64,000 nucleotides of DNA from Protula sp. h YS-2021 (GCA_949752745.1 OX457027.1:75026700-75090699); one strand, 5' to 3'. Shown: positions 21,181-31,614, counted from the stretch's first letter. Notes: generated by a model not told the origin, from the letters alone. Translations and numbers: made by a program.

Positions 21181-21985
21181 GGTGTCATAATGACGTCTTA
21201 GTAACGCCTTGGTTACGCCTTAGTTACCTTAGTTACGCCTTAGTTACCTTAGTTACGCCTTGGTTACGCCTTAGTTACGCCTTGATTTCCTTAGTTACGC
21301 CTTAGTTACGCCTTGGTTACAGTGGTTACACCTTAGTTACGCCTTAGTTACCTTAGTTACGCCTTGGTTACGCCTTAGTTACCTTAGTTACGCCTTAGTT
21401 ACGCCTTAGTTACGCCTTAATTACCTTAGTTACGCCTTAGTTACCTTAGTTACTCCTTAGTTACGCCTTAGTTACGCCTTAGTTACGCCTTGGTTACAGT
21501 GGTTACACCTTAGTTACGCCTTGGTTACAGTAGTTACACCTTAGTTACGCCTTAGTTACCTTAGTTACGCCTTAGTTACGCCTTAGTTACGCCTTAATTA
21601 CCTTAGTTACGCCTTAGTTACCTTAGTTACTCCTTAGTTACGCCTTAGTTACGCCTTTATTTCCTTAGTTACGCCTTAGTTACGCCTTGATTTCCTTAGT
21701 TACGCCTTAGTTACGCCTTGGTTACAGTAGTTACACCTTAGTTACGCCTTAGTTACCTTAGTTACTCCTTAGTTACGCCTTAGTTACCTTAGTTACGCCT
21801 TGGTTACGCCTTAGTTACCTAAGTTACGCCTTAGTTACGCCTTGATTTCCTTAGTTACGCCTTAGTTACGCCTTAATTACGCCTTAGTTACGCCTTAGTT
21901 ACCTTAGTTACCTTAGTTACGCCTTAGTTACGCCTTAGTTGCGCCTTAGTTACATCTTGTTTGCGCCTTAGTTACCTTAGCTACG
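21181..21985. repeat. ~11-bp GCCTTAGTTAC array, arm 1
   Basis: About 0.8 kb of GCCTTAGTTAC units alternating with shorter CTTAGTTAC units and occasional TGATTTCCTTA and ACAGTGGTTAC variants. The variants recur in the same order in the other arms. Confidence 0.92.
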
Positions 21986-22299
21986 CAAAAACGAGATAAC
22001 TTTTGTTGTAGTTGAGCGATTTGCATGAAAATTTTACCGTTTGATTCAGTTTTATATCTAGTTTTAACATTAAGTGATCACAGGCTATTTACGCCGGTGG
22101 TTGTATGCATCATGGATTCACCTTAAAAGTTTTTAAACTTAAAAGTAAGATAACTTTCGTTATGGTTGACTGATTTGAATGAAAATTTCACCGTTGGATT
22201 CAGTTTGATGTCTTAGTTTTACAGTAGTTTATGCATAGGTAGGTTGTTGGAATGGCGCGCGCCCACCATTTAAACATGTGTTTGAATAAGTTTTACGTC

Positions 22300-22575
22300 A
22301 AACTATTGTTCAACAAGTTGTTTAGCAATTGTACAACAATTGTTCAACAAGCTGTTGTTGAACATGTTCAACATGTTGTTGAACATGTTCAACATGTTCA
22401 ACATGTTCAACAACATGTTCAACATGTTCAACATGTTCAACATGTTCAACAACATGTTCAACAAGTTGAACATGTTCAACATGTTCAACATGTTGTTGCA
22501 CAAGTTGAACATGTTCAACATGTTCAACTTGTTCAACAACATGCTGTTTAACAAATTGTTCAACAAGTTGTAGTT
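22300..22575. repeat. GAACATGTTC palindrome array, arm 1 (short form)
   Basis: Tandem GTTCAACATG/GTTGAACATG words make overlapping dyads. This copy is 45 bp shorter than in the other three arms. All six frames are open only because the 9-12-bp repeat lacks stops. Confidence 0.92.
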
Positions 22576-22612
22576 CAAGCAAAGAAAAAACAAGACATAT
22601 GTTGAATAGGTT

Positions 22613-22703
22613 TATTAATACATTTAAATACACTTAAATACACTTAAATACATTTAACTACACTTAAATACACTTAAATACACTTAAATACACTTAAATA
22701 CAT
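22613..22703. repeat. AATACACTTA 10-bp array, arm 1
   Basis: About nine copies of the 10-mer downstream of the zinc-finger gene's 3' end. Equivalent arrays are at 25245-25335, 29868-29957 and 32488-32578. Confidence 0.85.
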
Positions 22704-22779
22704 ACAGCTTAAATCTTTAACAATATTACAATATTTGTTGATCTACAAAGTCTTTATTATAAAGTTTAGTCAAATAAGT

Positions 22780-23517
22780 CTATTTTTCTTCATCTGCTTC
22801 ACTCTGTTCACTGGCATCCATATCACTTTTTTCGTCGCTGCTTTCATCTTCCTCCTCCTCATCTAGAAGCTCTTCAAAGAAAGCATCGTTTCTTCTTATA
22901 GCCGCCTTTAGTGCCTTTGAATACTCGTAATGTTTTTCATCAACAAAGTAATTGAAGTCTTCTAAAATGGTTTCATAATGTTCGTTTTGTTGTAGACGTT
23001 GGGCATATTTGAATAGTCTCATAAACAGTTGTTTAAGTCGACGCTTATAAATGGGTCGAAAGTCATCACTTGCTATGTCACGCGCATCTTCAAGCCCTTG
23101 TTCTTCATATTCTGAAACCTTTTCTTGAAATTTGGTATCATATTCATCGTAGACTTCTTGAACCATATCATACCAAACAGAGTCTGTTTCTGACTCACTT
23201 TCAGAGTCTGTTTCTGACTCACTTTCAGAGCTGCCGTCATTATCACCCTCAACACAATGTTCCATATGTTTGAACAAAGCTTCTTGACTGTTGTATAACG
23301 CACCACATTCTGTACAAGCATGTGCATTCTTTTCAGTCATGTTGACGCTTTGACTTTCCATAGAAGACTCATCTAAAGTTTCAGCGATAGGTGGTTTTAC
23401 AGGGTTTTCCATATCTATCTCCAATTCTTCTTCTTCTGAAGTGTGAGCATTCTTTAAGTGCCTTTTAAGACTTTGTGGCCAATTGTAAGATTTCAAACAA
23501 ATGTTGCATTTATACAT
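22780..23517 (-). CDS. Two-zinc-finger acidic protein, arm 1 copy
   Basis: Identical in protein sequence to the copies in the other three arms (see 24433-25170 for the full description). Reads outward from the dyad at 23974. TATA box at 23571-23578 (-). Confidence 0.85.
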   Translation of the reverse strand: MYKCNICLKSYNWPQSLKRHLKNAHTSEEEELEIDMENPVKPPIAETLDESSMESQSVNMTEKNAHACTECGALYNSQEALFKHMEHCVEGDNDGSSESESETDSESESETDSVWYDMVQEVYDEYDTKFQEKVSEYEEQGLEDARDIASDDFRPIYKRRLKQLFMRLFKYAQRLQQNEHYETILEDFNYFVDEKHYEYSKALKAAIRRNDAFFEELLDEEEEDESSDEKSDMDASEQSEADEEK

Positions 23518-23570
23518 CCTTTCGGTTCAACATGCACTTTTCAAATGAAGAAAAAGCCTTTAAACATAGC

Positions 23571-23578
23571 CTTATATA
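23571..23578 (-). promoter_or_regulatory. TATA box of arm 1 zinc-finger gene
   Basis: TATATAAG 54 bp upstream of the ATG, identical in sequence and spacing in all four arms. A short GAACATG array lies immediately upstream. Confidence 0.7.
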
Positions 23579-23687
23579 CAACTTGTTGAACAACATGTTG
23601 AACATGTTCAACTTGTTGAACAACATGTTGAAGAACATGTTGAAGAACATGTTCAACAAGTTCAACATGTTGTTGAACATGTTGTCT
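23578..23687. repeat. Short promoter-proximal GAACATG array, arm 1
   Basis: A cluster of GAACATGTTC-type dyads and TGAAGAACATGT variants directly upstream of the TATA box. Arm 3 (30833-30930) has 12 bp less. It is followed by GTCTACGCCTAGGGTTAGGG. Confidence 0.85.
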
Positions 23688-23734
23688 ACGCCTAGGGTTA
23701 GGGTTATGCCGCTTAGAGGAGTCTAACGTCATGA

Positions 23735-24215
23735 CGTCTTTATGACGTTATCATGACATCATTATGACGTCATCACGTCATCATTATAACGTCATAATAA
23801 CGTCATTCGAACAGGCGCGCGCTTTACCAAAAAAAAAAAACTGACTCAGCAGAATTTGTTTCTGTTTGATAGGTATGAAATGCATGTCTCACTCTTCCTT
23901 TTATGTTACTTCGATGTAATCAAAATATGGTGTGTAACTTGCTCAAATATGCCATACTTGGTAAAATTGGTGAGTCAGCAATTTTAACAAGTTTGGCATT
24001 TTTGAGCAAGTTACACACCATATTTTGATTACATCGAAGTAACATAAAAGGAAGAGTGAGACATGCATTTCATACCTATCAAACAGAAACAAATTCTGCT
24101 GAGTCAGTTTTTTTTTTTTTTGGTAAAGCGCGCGCCTGTTCGAATGACGTTATTATGACGTTATAATGATGACGTGATGACGTCATAATGATGTCATGAT
24201 AACGTCATAAAGACG
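23735..24215. promoter_or_regulatory. Inner dyad and divergent spacer (centre 23974)
   Basis: The two arms meet at an imperfect palindrome whose exact centre is TGAGTCA, an AP-1 core. Each side holds a TGACTCAGCA motif (near 23841 and 24097), a poly-A/T run, GCGCGCGC and a cluster of TGACGT/TAACGTCAT words. It lies between divergently oriented zinc-finger genes and so is their likely shared upstream region. Function is inferred from position and motifs. Confidence 0.6.
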
Positions 24216-24264
24216 TCATGACGTTAGACTCCTCTAAGCGGCATAACCCTAACCCTAGGCGTAG

Positions 24265-24371
24265 ACAACATGTTCAACAACATGTTGAACTTGTTGAACA
24301 TGTTCTTCAACATGTTCTTCAACATGTTGTTCAACAAGTTGAACATGTTCAACATGTTGTTCAACAAGTTG
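24265..24371. repeat. Short promoter-proximal GAACATG array, arm 2
   Basis: Mirror of 23578-23687, ending one base before the TATA box. CCCTAACCCTAGGCG precedes it near 24246. Confidence 0.85.
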
Positions 24372-24379
24372 TATATAAG
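24372..24379 (+). promoter_or_regulatory. TATA box of arm 2 zinc-finger gene
   Basis: TATATAAG 54 bp before the ATG at 24433. An RNA start about 30 bp downstream would leave a short leader. Confidence 0.7.
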
Positions 24380-24432
24380 GCTATGTTTAAAGGCTTTTTC
24401 TTCATTTGAAAAGTGCATGTTGAACCGAAAGG

Positions 24433-25170
24433 ATGTATAAATGCAACATTTGTTTGAAATCTTACAATTGGCCACAAAGTCTTAAAAGGCACTTAAAGAA
24501 TGCTCACACTTCAGAAGAAGAAGAATTGGAGATAGATATGGAAAACCCTGTAAAACCACCTATCGCTGAAACTTTAGATGAGTCTTCTATGGAAAGTCAA
24601 AGCGTCAACATGACTGAAAAGAATGCACATGCTTGTACAGAATGTGGTGCGTTATACAACAGTCAAGAAGCTTTGTTCAAACATATGGAACATTGTGTTG
24701 AGGGTGATAATGACGGCAGCTCTGAAAGTGAGTCAGAAACAGACTCTGAAAGTGAGTCAGAAACAGACTCTGTTTGGTATGATATGGTTCAAGAAGTCTA
24801 CGATGAATATGATACCAAATTTCAAGAAAAGGTTTCAGAATATGAAGAACAAGGGCTTGAAGATGCGCGTGACATAGCAAGTGATGACTTTCGACCCATT
24901 TATAAGCGTCGACTTAAACAACTGTTTATGAGACTATTCAAATATGCCCAACGTCTACAACAAAACGAACATTATGAAACCATTTTAGAAGACTTCAATT
25001 ACTTTGTTGATGAAAAACATTACGAGTATTCAAAGGCACTAAAGGCGGCTATAAGAAGAAACGATGCTTTCTTTGAAGAGCTTCTAGATGAGGAGGAGGA
25101 AGATGAAAGCAGCGACGAAAAAAGTGATATGGATGCCAGTGAACAGAGTGAAGCAGATGAAGAAAAATAG
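24433..25170 (+). CDS. Two-zinc-finger acidic protein, arm 2 copy
   Basis: A 245-codon intronless gene of unrecognised family. Residues ~4-25 form a classical C2H2 finger (C-x2-C-x12-H-x4-H, starting CNICLKSYNW). Residues ~68-88 form a second, atypical finger (CTECGALYNS ... HMEHC), which ends H-x3-C or H-x2-H. Next comes a duplicated Ser/Glu/Asp tract (ESESETDS twice, ~98-113). A charged helical region of ~110 residues follows (KRRLKQLFMRLFKYAQRL and a FNYFVDEKHYEYSKALKAAI stretch). The tail is very acidic (DEEEEDESSDEKSDMD). It looks like a nuclear DNA-binding or regulatory protein, but no catalytic motif is seen. The start is the first ATG after a TATA box. An AATAAA lies 22 bp past the stop. 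Four protein-identical copies with no stops support a real gene. Confidence 0.87.
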   Translation: MYKCNICLKSYNWPQSLKRHLKNAHTSEEEELEIDMENPVKPPIAETLDESSMESQSVNMTEKNAHACTECGALYNSQEALFKHMEHCVEGDNDGSSESESETDSESESETDSVWYDMVQEVYDEYDTKFQEKVSEYEEQGLEDARDIASDDFRPIYKRRLKQLFMRLFKYAQRLQQNEHYETILEDFNYFVDEKHYEYSKALKAAIRRNDAFFEELLDEEEEDESSDEKSDMDASEQSEADEEK

Positions 25171-25191
25171 ACTTATTTGACTAAACTTTAT

Positions 25192-25197
25192 AATAAA
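25192..25197 (+). terminator. Polyadenylation signal AATAAA, arm 2 gene
   Basis: AATAAA 22 bp after the stop codon. Mirror copies lie next to the stops in the other arms. Confidence 0.65.
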
Positions 25198-25377
25198 GAC
25201 TTTGTAGATCAACAAATATTGTAATATTGTTAAAGATTTAAGCTGTATGTATTTAAGTGTATTTAAGTGTATTTAAGTGTATTTAAGTGTAGTTAAATGT
25301 ATTTAAGTGTATTTAAGTGTATTTAAATGTATTAATAAACCTATTCAACATATGTCTTGTTTTTTCTTTGCTTGAAC

Positions 25378-25690
25378 TACAACTTGTTGAACAATTTGTT
25401 AAACAGCATGTTGTTGAACAAGTTGAACATGTTGAACATGTTCAACTTGTGCAACAACATGTTGAACATGTTGAACATGTTCAACTTGTTGAACATGTTG
25501 TTGAACATGTTGAACATGTTGAACATGTTGAACATGTTGTTGAACATGTTGAACATGTTGAACATGTTCAACTTGTTGAACATGTTGAACATGTTGAACA
25601 TGTTGAACATGTTCAACAACATGTTGAACATGTTCAACAACAGCTTGTTGAACAATTGTTGTACAATTGCTAAACAACTTGTTGAACAAT
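25378..25690. repeat. GAACATGTTC palindrome array, arm 2
   Basis: The long form of the array downstream of the gene and the TGTATTTAAG repeats. GAACATGTTC fits the RRRCWWGYYY p53-family half-site consensus; that is a motif match only. Confidence 0.92.
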
Positions 25691-26004
25691 AGTTTGACGT
25701 AAAACTTATTCAAACACATGTTTAAATGGTGGGCGCGCGCCATTCCAACAACCTACCTATGCATAAACTACTGTAAAACTAAGACATCAAACTGAATCCA
25801 ACGGTGAAATTTTCATTCAAATCAGTCAACCATAACGAAAGTTATCTTACTTTTAAGTTTAAAAACTTTTAAGGTGAATCCATGATGCATACAACCACCG
25901 GCGTAAATAGCCTGTGATCACTTAATGTTAAAACTAGATATAAAACTGAATCAAACGGTAAAATTTTCATGCAAATCGCTCAACTACAACAAAAGTTATC
26001 TCGT

Positions 26005-26778
26005 TTTTGCGTAGCTAAGGTAACTAAGGCGCAAACAAGATGTAACTAAGGCGCAACTAAGGCGTAACTAAGGCGTAACTAAGGTAACTAAGGTAACTAA
26101 GGCGTAACTAAGGCGTAATTAAGGCGTAACTAAGGCGTAACTAAGGCGTAACTAAGGAAATCAAGGCGTAACTAAGGCGTAACTTAGGTAACTAAGGCGT
26201 AACCAAGGCGTAACTAAGGTAACTAAGGCGTAACTAAGGAGTAACTAAGGTAACTAAGGCGTAACTAAGGTGTAACTACTGTAACCAAGGCGTAACTAAG
26301 GCGTAACTAAGGAAATAAAGGCGTAACTAAGGCGTAACTAAGGAGTAACTAAGGTAACTAAGGCGTAACTAAGGTAATTAAGGCGTAACTAAGGCGTAAC
26401 TAAGGCGTAACTAAGGTAACTAAGGCGTAACTAAGGTGTAACTACTGTAACCAAGGCGTAACTAAGGTGTAACCACTGTAACCAAGGCGTAACTAAGGCG
26501 TAACTAAGGCGTAACTAAGGAGTAACTAAGGTAACTAAGGCGTAACTAAGGTAATTAAGGCGTAACTAAGGCGTAACTAAGGCGTAACTAAGGTAACTAA
26601 GGCGTAACCAAGGCGTAACTAAGGTAACTAAGGCGTAACTAAGGTGTAACCACTGTAACCAAGGCGTAACTAAGGCGTAACTAAGGAAATCAAGGCGTAA
26701 CTAAGGCGTAACCAAGGCGTAACTAAGGTAACTAAGGCGTAACTAAGGTAACTAAGGCGTAACCAAGGCGTTACTAAG
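26005..26778. repeat. ~11-bp GTAACTAAGGC array, arm 2
   Basis: Reverse complement of the arm 1 array. It lacks one AAATCAAGG-containing block that arms 1 and 4 keep. Confidence 0.92.
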
Positions 26779-26809
26779 ACGTCATTATGACACCTCATGT
26801 CACAATGAT

Positions 26810-27000
26810 TGACAGTATGACGTCATCAAGTGTGGCAGAACCGGCATCACTTCCAGACAGTATGACGTCACTTCCAGACAGTATGACGTCACTTCCAGAC
26901 AGTATGACGTCACAAAGTGTGGTAGAACCGGCATCACTTCCAGACAGTATGACGTCACTTCCAGACAGTATGACGTCATCAAGTTTGGCAGAACCATCGT
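26810..27000. repeat. CRE-like TGACGTCA array, arm 2
   Basis: Mirror of 20990-21175, with the same two inserted CGGTTCT(A/G)CC spacers. Confidence 0.85.
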
Positions 27001-27186
27001 TTTCCCCACACTCTGAACGAGTGTACTCTAAAAAATTTTTATCGATCGGTTTTTTCCCCACGCTCTGAACGAGTGCACTCTGAAATTTTATCGATCGGTT
27101 TCCCCCACGCTCTGAACGAGTGCAGTCTGAAATTTATCGTGCATTATAGCCTTACATGGCATGTTTTCACAATACATTCTTGTTCA

Positions 27187-27274
27187 GTCCGGAATAGCTC
27201 AGTTGTTAGAGCGTGGGACTCCTGGTCGGACCCATGCTCAGAAGGTTGGTGGTTCGAGCCCCGGGTATGGGCAG
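27187..27274 (+). ncRNA. tRNA-like pol III unit, arm 2
   Basis: Same 88-nt sequence as at 20701-20788, here on the plus strand. A and B boxes are intact and the cloverleaf imperfect. Confidence 0.6.
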
Positions 27275-27483
27275 CCTACCCCTAAACCATAGAGTGTATT
27301 ATGAATGTGTATTATGAAGGTATGATAGACAGATGGTAGAAGGGACGTCAGTATGACGTCAAAAAGTGCAGCAAAACAATTTATCATGGTGTTGGTATAT
27401 GTGTGTATGCATGAGAGTGTGGGAAATGGAAAAAAAAGTTACCGTCTGTCCGTCTGCCCGTCTGACCGTCTGTCTACCATCTG

Positions 27484-27718
27484 CCGATTCTGCAGCAGAA
27501 CCAACGTTGGTTCTGCTGCAATGCAAAACATTGGTTCTGCAATGCAAAACCAAACGTTGGTTCTACTGAACTGCAGTAGAACCAACGTTGGTTCTGCTGC
27601 AGTGCAGCAGAACCAACGTTGGTTCTGCTGCAGTGCAGTAGAACCAACGTTTGGTTTTGCATTGCAGAACCAATGTTTTGCATTGCAGCAGAACCAACGT
27701 TGGTTCTGCTGCAGAATC
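27484..27718. repeat. Central AACCAACGTTGGTT palindrome array (centre 27602)
   Basis: The two 7.3-kb halves meet in this array. 27548-27656 is a near-perfect dyad with only two mismatch pairs. The outer TIR tip AGTAGGGTGA is absent here, so the junction is not two complete elements side by side. Confidence 0.85.
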
Positions 27719-27929
27719 GGCAGATGGTAGACAGACGGTCAGACGGGCAGACGGACAGACGGTAACTTTTTTTTCCATTTCCCACACTCTCATGCATACA
27801 CACATATACCAACACCATGATAAATTGTTTTGCTGCACTTTTTGACGTCATACTGACGTCCCTTCTACCATCTGTCTATCATACCTTCATAATACACATT
27901 CATAATACACTCTATGGTTTAGGGGTAGG

Positions 27930-28017
27930 CTGCCCATACCCGGGGCTCGAACCACCAACCTTCTGAGCATGGGTCCGACCAGGAGTCCCACGCTCTAACA
28001 ACTGAGCTATTCCGGAC
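27930..28017 (-). ncRNA. tRNA-like pol III unit, arm 3
   Basis: Third copy of the 88-nt A-box/B-box unit, on the minus strand. Confidence 0.6.
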
Positions 28018-28219
28018 TGAACAAGAATGTATTGTGAAAACATGCCATGTAAGGCTATAATGCACGATAAATTTCAGACTGCACTCGTTCAGAGCGTGGG
28101 GGAAACCGATCGATAAAATTTCAGAGTGCACTCGTTCAGAGCGTGGGGAAAAAACCGATCGATAAAAATTTTTTAGAGTACACTCGTTCAGAGTGTGGGG
28201 AAAACGATGGTTCTGCCAA

Positions 28220-28405
28220 ACTTGATGACGTCATACTGTCTGGAAGTGACGTCATACTGTCTGGAAGTGATGCCGGTTCTACCACACTTTGTGACGTCAT
28301 ACTGTCTGGAAGTGACGTCATACTGTCTGGAAGTGACGTCATACTGTCTGGAAGTGATGCCGGTTCTGCCACACTTGATGACGTCATACTGTCAATCATT
28401 GTGAC
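28220..28405. repeat. CRE-like TGACGTCA array, arm 3
   Basis: Same unit order as in arm 1. Confidence 0.85.
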
Positions 28406-28421
28406 ATGAGGTGTCATAATG

Positions 28422-29197
28422 ACGTCTTAGTAACGCCTTGGTTACGCCTTAGTTACCTTAGTTACGCCTTAGTTACCTTAGTTACGCCTTGGTTACGCCT
28501 TAGTTACGCCTTGATTTCCTTAGTTACGCCTTAGTTACGCCTTGGTTACAGTGGTTACACCTTAGTTACGCCTTAGTTACCTTAGTTACGCCTTGGTTAC
28601 GCCTTAGTTACCTTAGTTACGCCTTAGTTACGCCTTAGTTACGCCTTAATTACCTTAGTTACGCCTTAGTTACCTTAGTTACTCCTTAGTTACGCCTTAG
28701 TTACGCCTTAGTTACGCCTTGGTTACAGTGGTTACACCTTAGTTACGCCTTGGTTACAGTAGTTACACCTTAGTTACGCCTTAGTTACCTTAGTTACGCC
28801 TTAGTTACGCCTTAGTTACGCCTTAATTACCTTAGTTACGCCTTAGTTACCTTAGTTACTCCTTAGTTACGCCTTAGTTACGCCTTTATTTCCTTAGTTA
28901 CGCCTTAGTTACGCCTTGGTTACAGTAGTTACACCTTAGTTACGCCTTAGTTACCTTAGTTACTCCTTAGTTACGCCTTAGTTACCTTAGTTACGCCTTG
29001 GTTACGCCTTAGTTACCTAAGTTACGCCTTAGTTACGCCTTGATTTCCTTAGTTACGCCTTAGTTACGCCTTAGTTACGCCTTAATTACGCCTTAGTTAC
29101 GCCTTAGTTACCTTAGTTACCTTAGTTACGCCTTAGTTACGCCTTAGTTGCGCCTTAGTTACATCTTGTTTGCGCCTTAGTTACCTTAGCTACGCAA
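28422..29197. repeat. ~11-bp GCCTTAGTTAC array, arm 3
   Basis: Same order as arm 1 but without the extra TGATTTCC block, as in arm 2. Confidence 0.92.
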
Positions 29198-29509
29198 AAA
29201 CGAGATAACTTTTGTTGTAGTTGAGCGATTTGCATGAAAATTTTACCGTTTGATTCAGTTTTATATCTAGTTTTAACATTAAGTGATCACAGGCTATTTA
29301 CGCCGGTGGTTGTATGCATCATGGATTCACCTTAAAAGTTTTTAAACTTAAAAGTAAGATAACTTTCGTTATGGTTGACTGATTTGAATGAAAATTTCAC
29401 CGTTGGATTCAGTTTGATGTCTTAGTTTTACAGTAGTTTATGCATAGGTAGGTTGTTGGAATGGCGCGCGCCCACCATTTAAACATGTGTTTGAATAAGT
29501 TTTACGTCA

Positions 29510-29832
29510 AACTATTGTTCAACAAGTTGTTTAGCAATTGTACAACAATTGTTCAACAAGCTGTTGTTGAACATGTTCAACATGTTGTTGAACATGTTCA
29601 ACATGTTCAACATGTTCAACATGTTCAACAAGTTGAACATGTTCAACATGTTCAACATGTTCAACAACATGTTCAACATGTTCAACATGTTCAACATGTT
29701 CAACAACATGTTCAACAAGTTGAACATGTTCAACATGTTCAACATGTTGTTGCACAAGTTGAACATGTTCAACATGTTCAACTTGTTCAACAACATGCTG
29801 TTTAACAAATTGTTCAACAAGTTGTAGTTCAA
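29510..29832. repeat. GAACATGTTC palindrome array, arm 3
   Basis: Long form, matching arms 2 and 4. Confidence 0.92.
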
Positions 29833-30033
29833 GCAAAGAAAAAACAAGACATATGTTGAATAGGTTTATTAATACATTTAAATACACTTAAATACACTTA
29901 AATACATTTAACTACACTTAAATACACTTAAATACACTTAAATACACTTAAATACATACAGCTTAAATCTTTAACAATATTACAATATTTGTTGATCTAC
30001 AAAGTCTTTATTATAAAGTTTAGTCAAATAAGT

Positions 30034-30771
30034 CTATTTTTCTTCATCTGCTTCACTCTGTTCACTGGCATCCATATCACTTTTTTCGTCGCTGCTTTCA
30101 TCTTCCTCCTCCTCATCTAGAAGCTCTTCAAAGAAAGCATCGTTTCTTCTTATAGCCGCCTTTAGTGCCTTTGAATACTCGTAATGTTTTTCATCAACAA
30201 AGTAATTGAAGTCTTCTAAAATGGTTTCATAATGTTCGTTTTGTTGTAGACGTTGGGCATATTTGAATAGTCTCATAAACAGTTGTTTAAGTCGACGCTT
30301 ATAAATGGGTCGAAAGTCATCACTTGCTATGTCACGCGCATCTTCAAGCCCTTGTTCTTCATATTCTGAAACCTTTTCTTGAAATTTGGTATCATATTCA
30401 TCGTAGACTTCTTGAACCATATCATACCAAACAGAGTCTGTTTCTGACTCACTTTCAGAGTCTGTTTCTGACTCACTTTCAGAGCTGCCGTCATTATCAC
30501 CCTCAACACAATGTTCCATATGTTTGAACAAAGCTTCTTGACTGTTGTATAACGCACCACATTCTGTACAAGCATGTGCATTCTTTTCAGTCATGTTGAC
30601 GCTTTGACTTTCCATAGAAGACTCATCTAAAGTTTCAGCGATAGGTGGTTTTACAGGGTTTTCCATATCTATCTCCAATTCTTCTTCTTCTGAAGTGTGA
30701 GCATTCTTTAAGTGCCTTTTAAGACTTTGTGGCCAATTGTAAGATTTCAAACAAATGTTGCATTTATACAT
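30034..30771 (-). CDS. Two-zinc-finger acidic protein, arm 3 copy
   Basis: Protein-identical to the 24433-25170 copy. Reads toward the central dyad at 27602. TATATAAG at 30825-30832 (-). Confidence 0.85.
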   Translation of the reverse strand: MYKCNICLKSYNWPQSLKRHLKNAHTSEEEELEIDMENPVKPPIAETLDESSMESQSVNMTEKNAHACTECGALYNSQEALFKHMEHCVEGDNDGSSESESETDSESESETDSVWYDMVQEVYDEYDTKFQEKVSEYEEQGLEDARDIASDDFRPIYKRRLKQLFMRLFKYAQRLQQNEHYETILEDFNYFVDEKHYEYSKALKAAIRRNDAFFEELLDEEEEDESSDEKSDMDASEQSEADEEK

Positions 30772-30824
30772 CCTTTCGGTTCAACATGCACTTTTCAAAT
30801 GAAGAAAAAGCCTTTAAACATAGC

Positions 30825-30832
30825 CTTATATA
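30825..30832 (-). promoter_or_regulatory. TATA box of arm 3 zinc-finger gene
   Basis: Same sequence and spacing to the ATG as in the other arms. Confidence 0.7.
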
Positions 30833-30979
30833 CAACTTGTTGAACATGTTCAACTTGTTGAACAACATGTTGAAGAACATGTTGAAGAACATGTTCAACA
30901 AGTTCAACATGTTGTTGAACATGTTGTCTACGCCTAGGGTTAGGGTTATGCCGCTTAGAGGAGTCTAACGTCATGACGT

Positions 30980-31460
30980 CTTTATGACGTTATCATGACA
31001 TCATTATGACGTCATCACGTCATCATTATAACGTCATAATAACGTCATTCGAACAGGCGCGCGCTTTACCAAAAAAAAAAAAAACTGACTCAGCAGAATT
31101 TGTTTCTGTTTGATAGGTATGAAATGCATGTCTCACTCTTCCTTTTATGTTACTTCGATGTAATCAAAATATGGTGTGTAACTTGCTCAAAAATGCCAAA
31201 CTTGTTAAAATTGCTGACTCACCAATTTTACCAAGTATGGCATATTTGAGCAAGTTACACACCATATTTTGATTACATCGAAGTAACATAAAAGGAAGAG
31301 TGAGACATGCATTTCATACCTATCAAACAGAAACAAATTCTGCTGAGTCAGTTTTTTTTTTTTTGGTAAAGCGCGCGCCTGTTCGAATGACGTTATTATG
31401 ACGTTATAATGATGACGTGATGACGTCATAATGATGTCATGATAACGTCATAAAGACGTC
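30980..31460. promoter_or_regulatory. Inner dyad and divergent spacer (centre 31218)
   Basis: Counterpart of 23735-24215. The asymmetric ~60-bp core is the reverse complement of the core at 23974 (TGACTCA here, TGAGTCA there). Confidence 0.6.
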
Positions 31461-31614
31461 ATGACGTTAGACTCCTCTAAGCGGCATAACCCTAACCCTA
31501 GGCGTAGACAACATGTTCAACAACATGTTGAACTTGTTGAACATGTTCTTCAACATGTTCTTCAACATGTTGTTCAACAAGTTGAACATGTTCAACATGT
31601 TGTTCAACAAGTTG

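Noticed and set aside
22252..22633. Open frames of ~100 codons in the GAACATG arrays (HVQHVEHV and NMLNMFN types)
   Set aside because: A stop-free short repeat opens several frames on both strands at once; there is no promoter or domain logic for them.
26005..26778. CRISPR-like array
   Set aside because: There are no unique spacers of even length, no cas genes, and the context is eukaryotic; this is a simple short tandem repeat.
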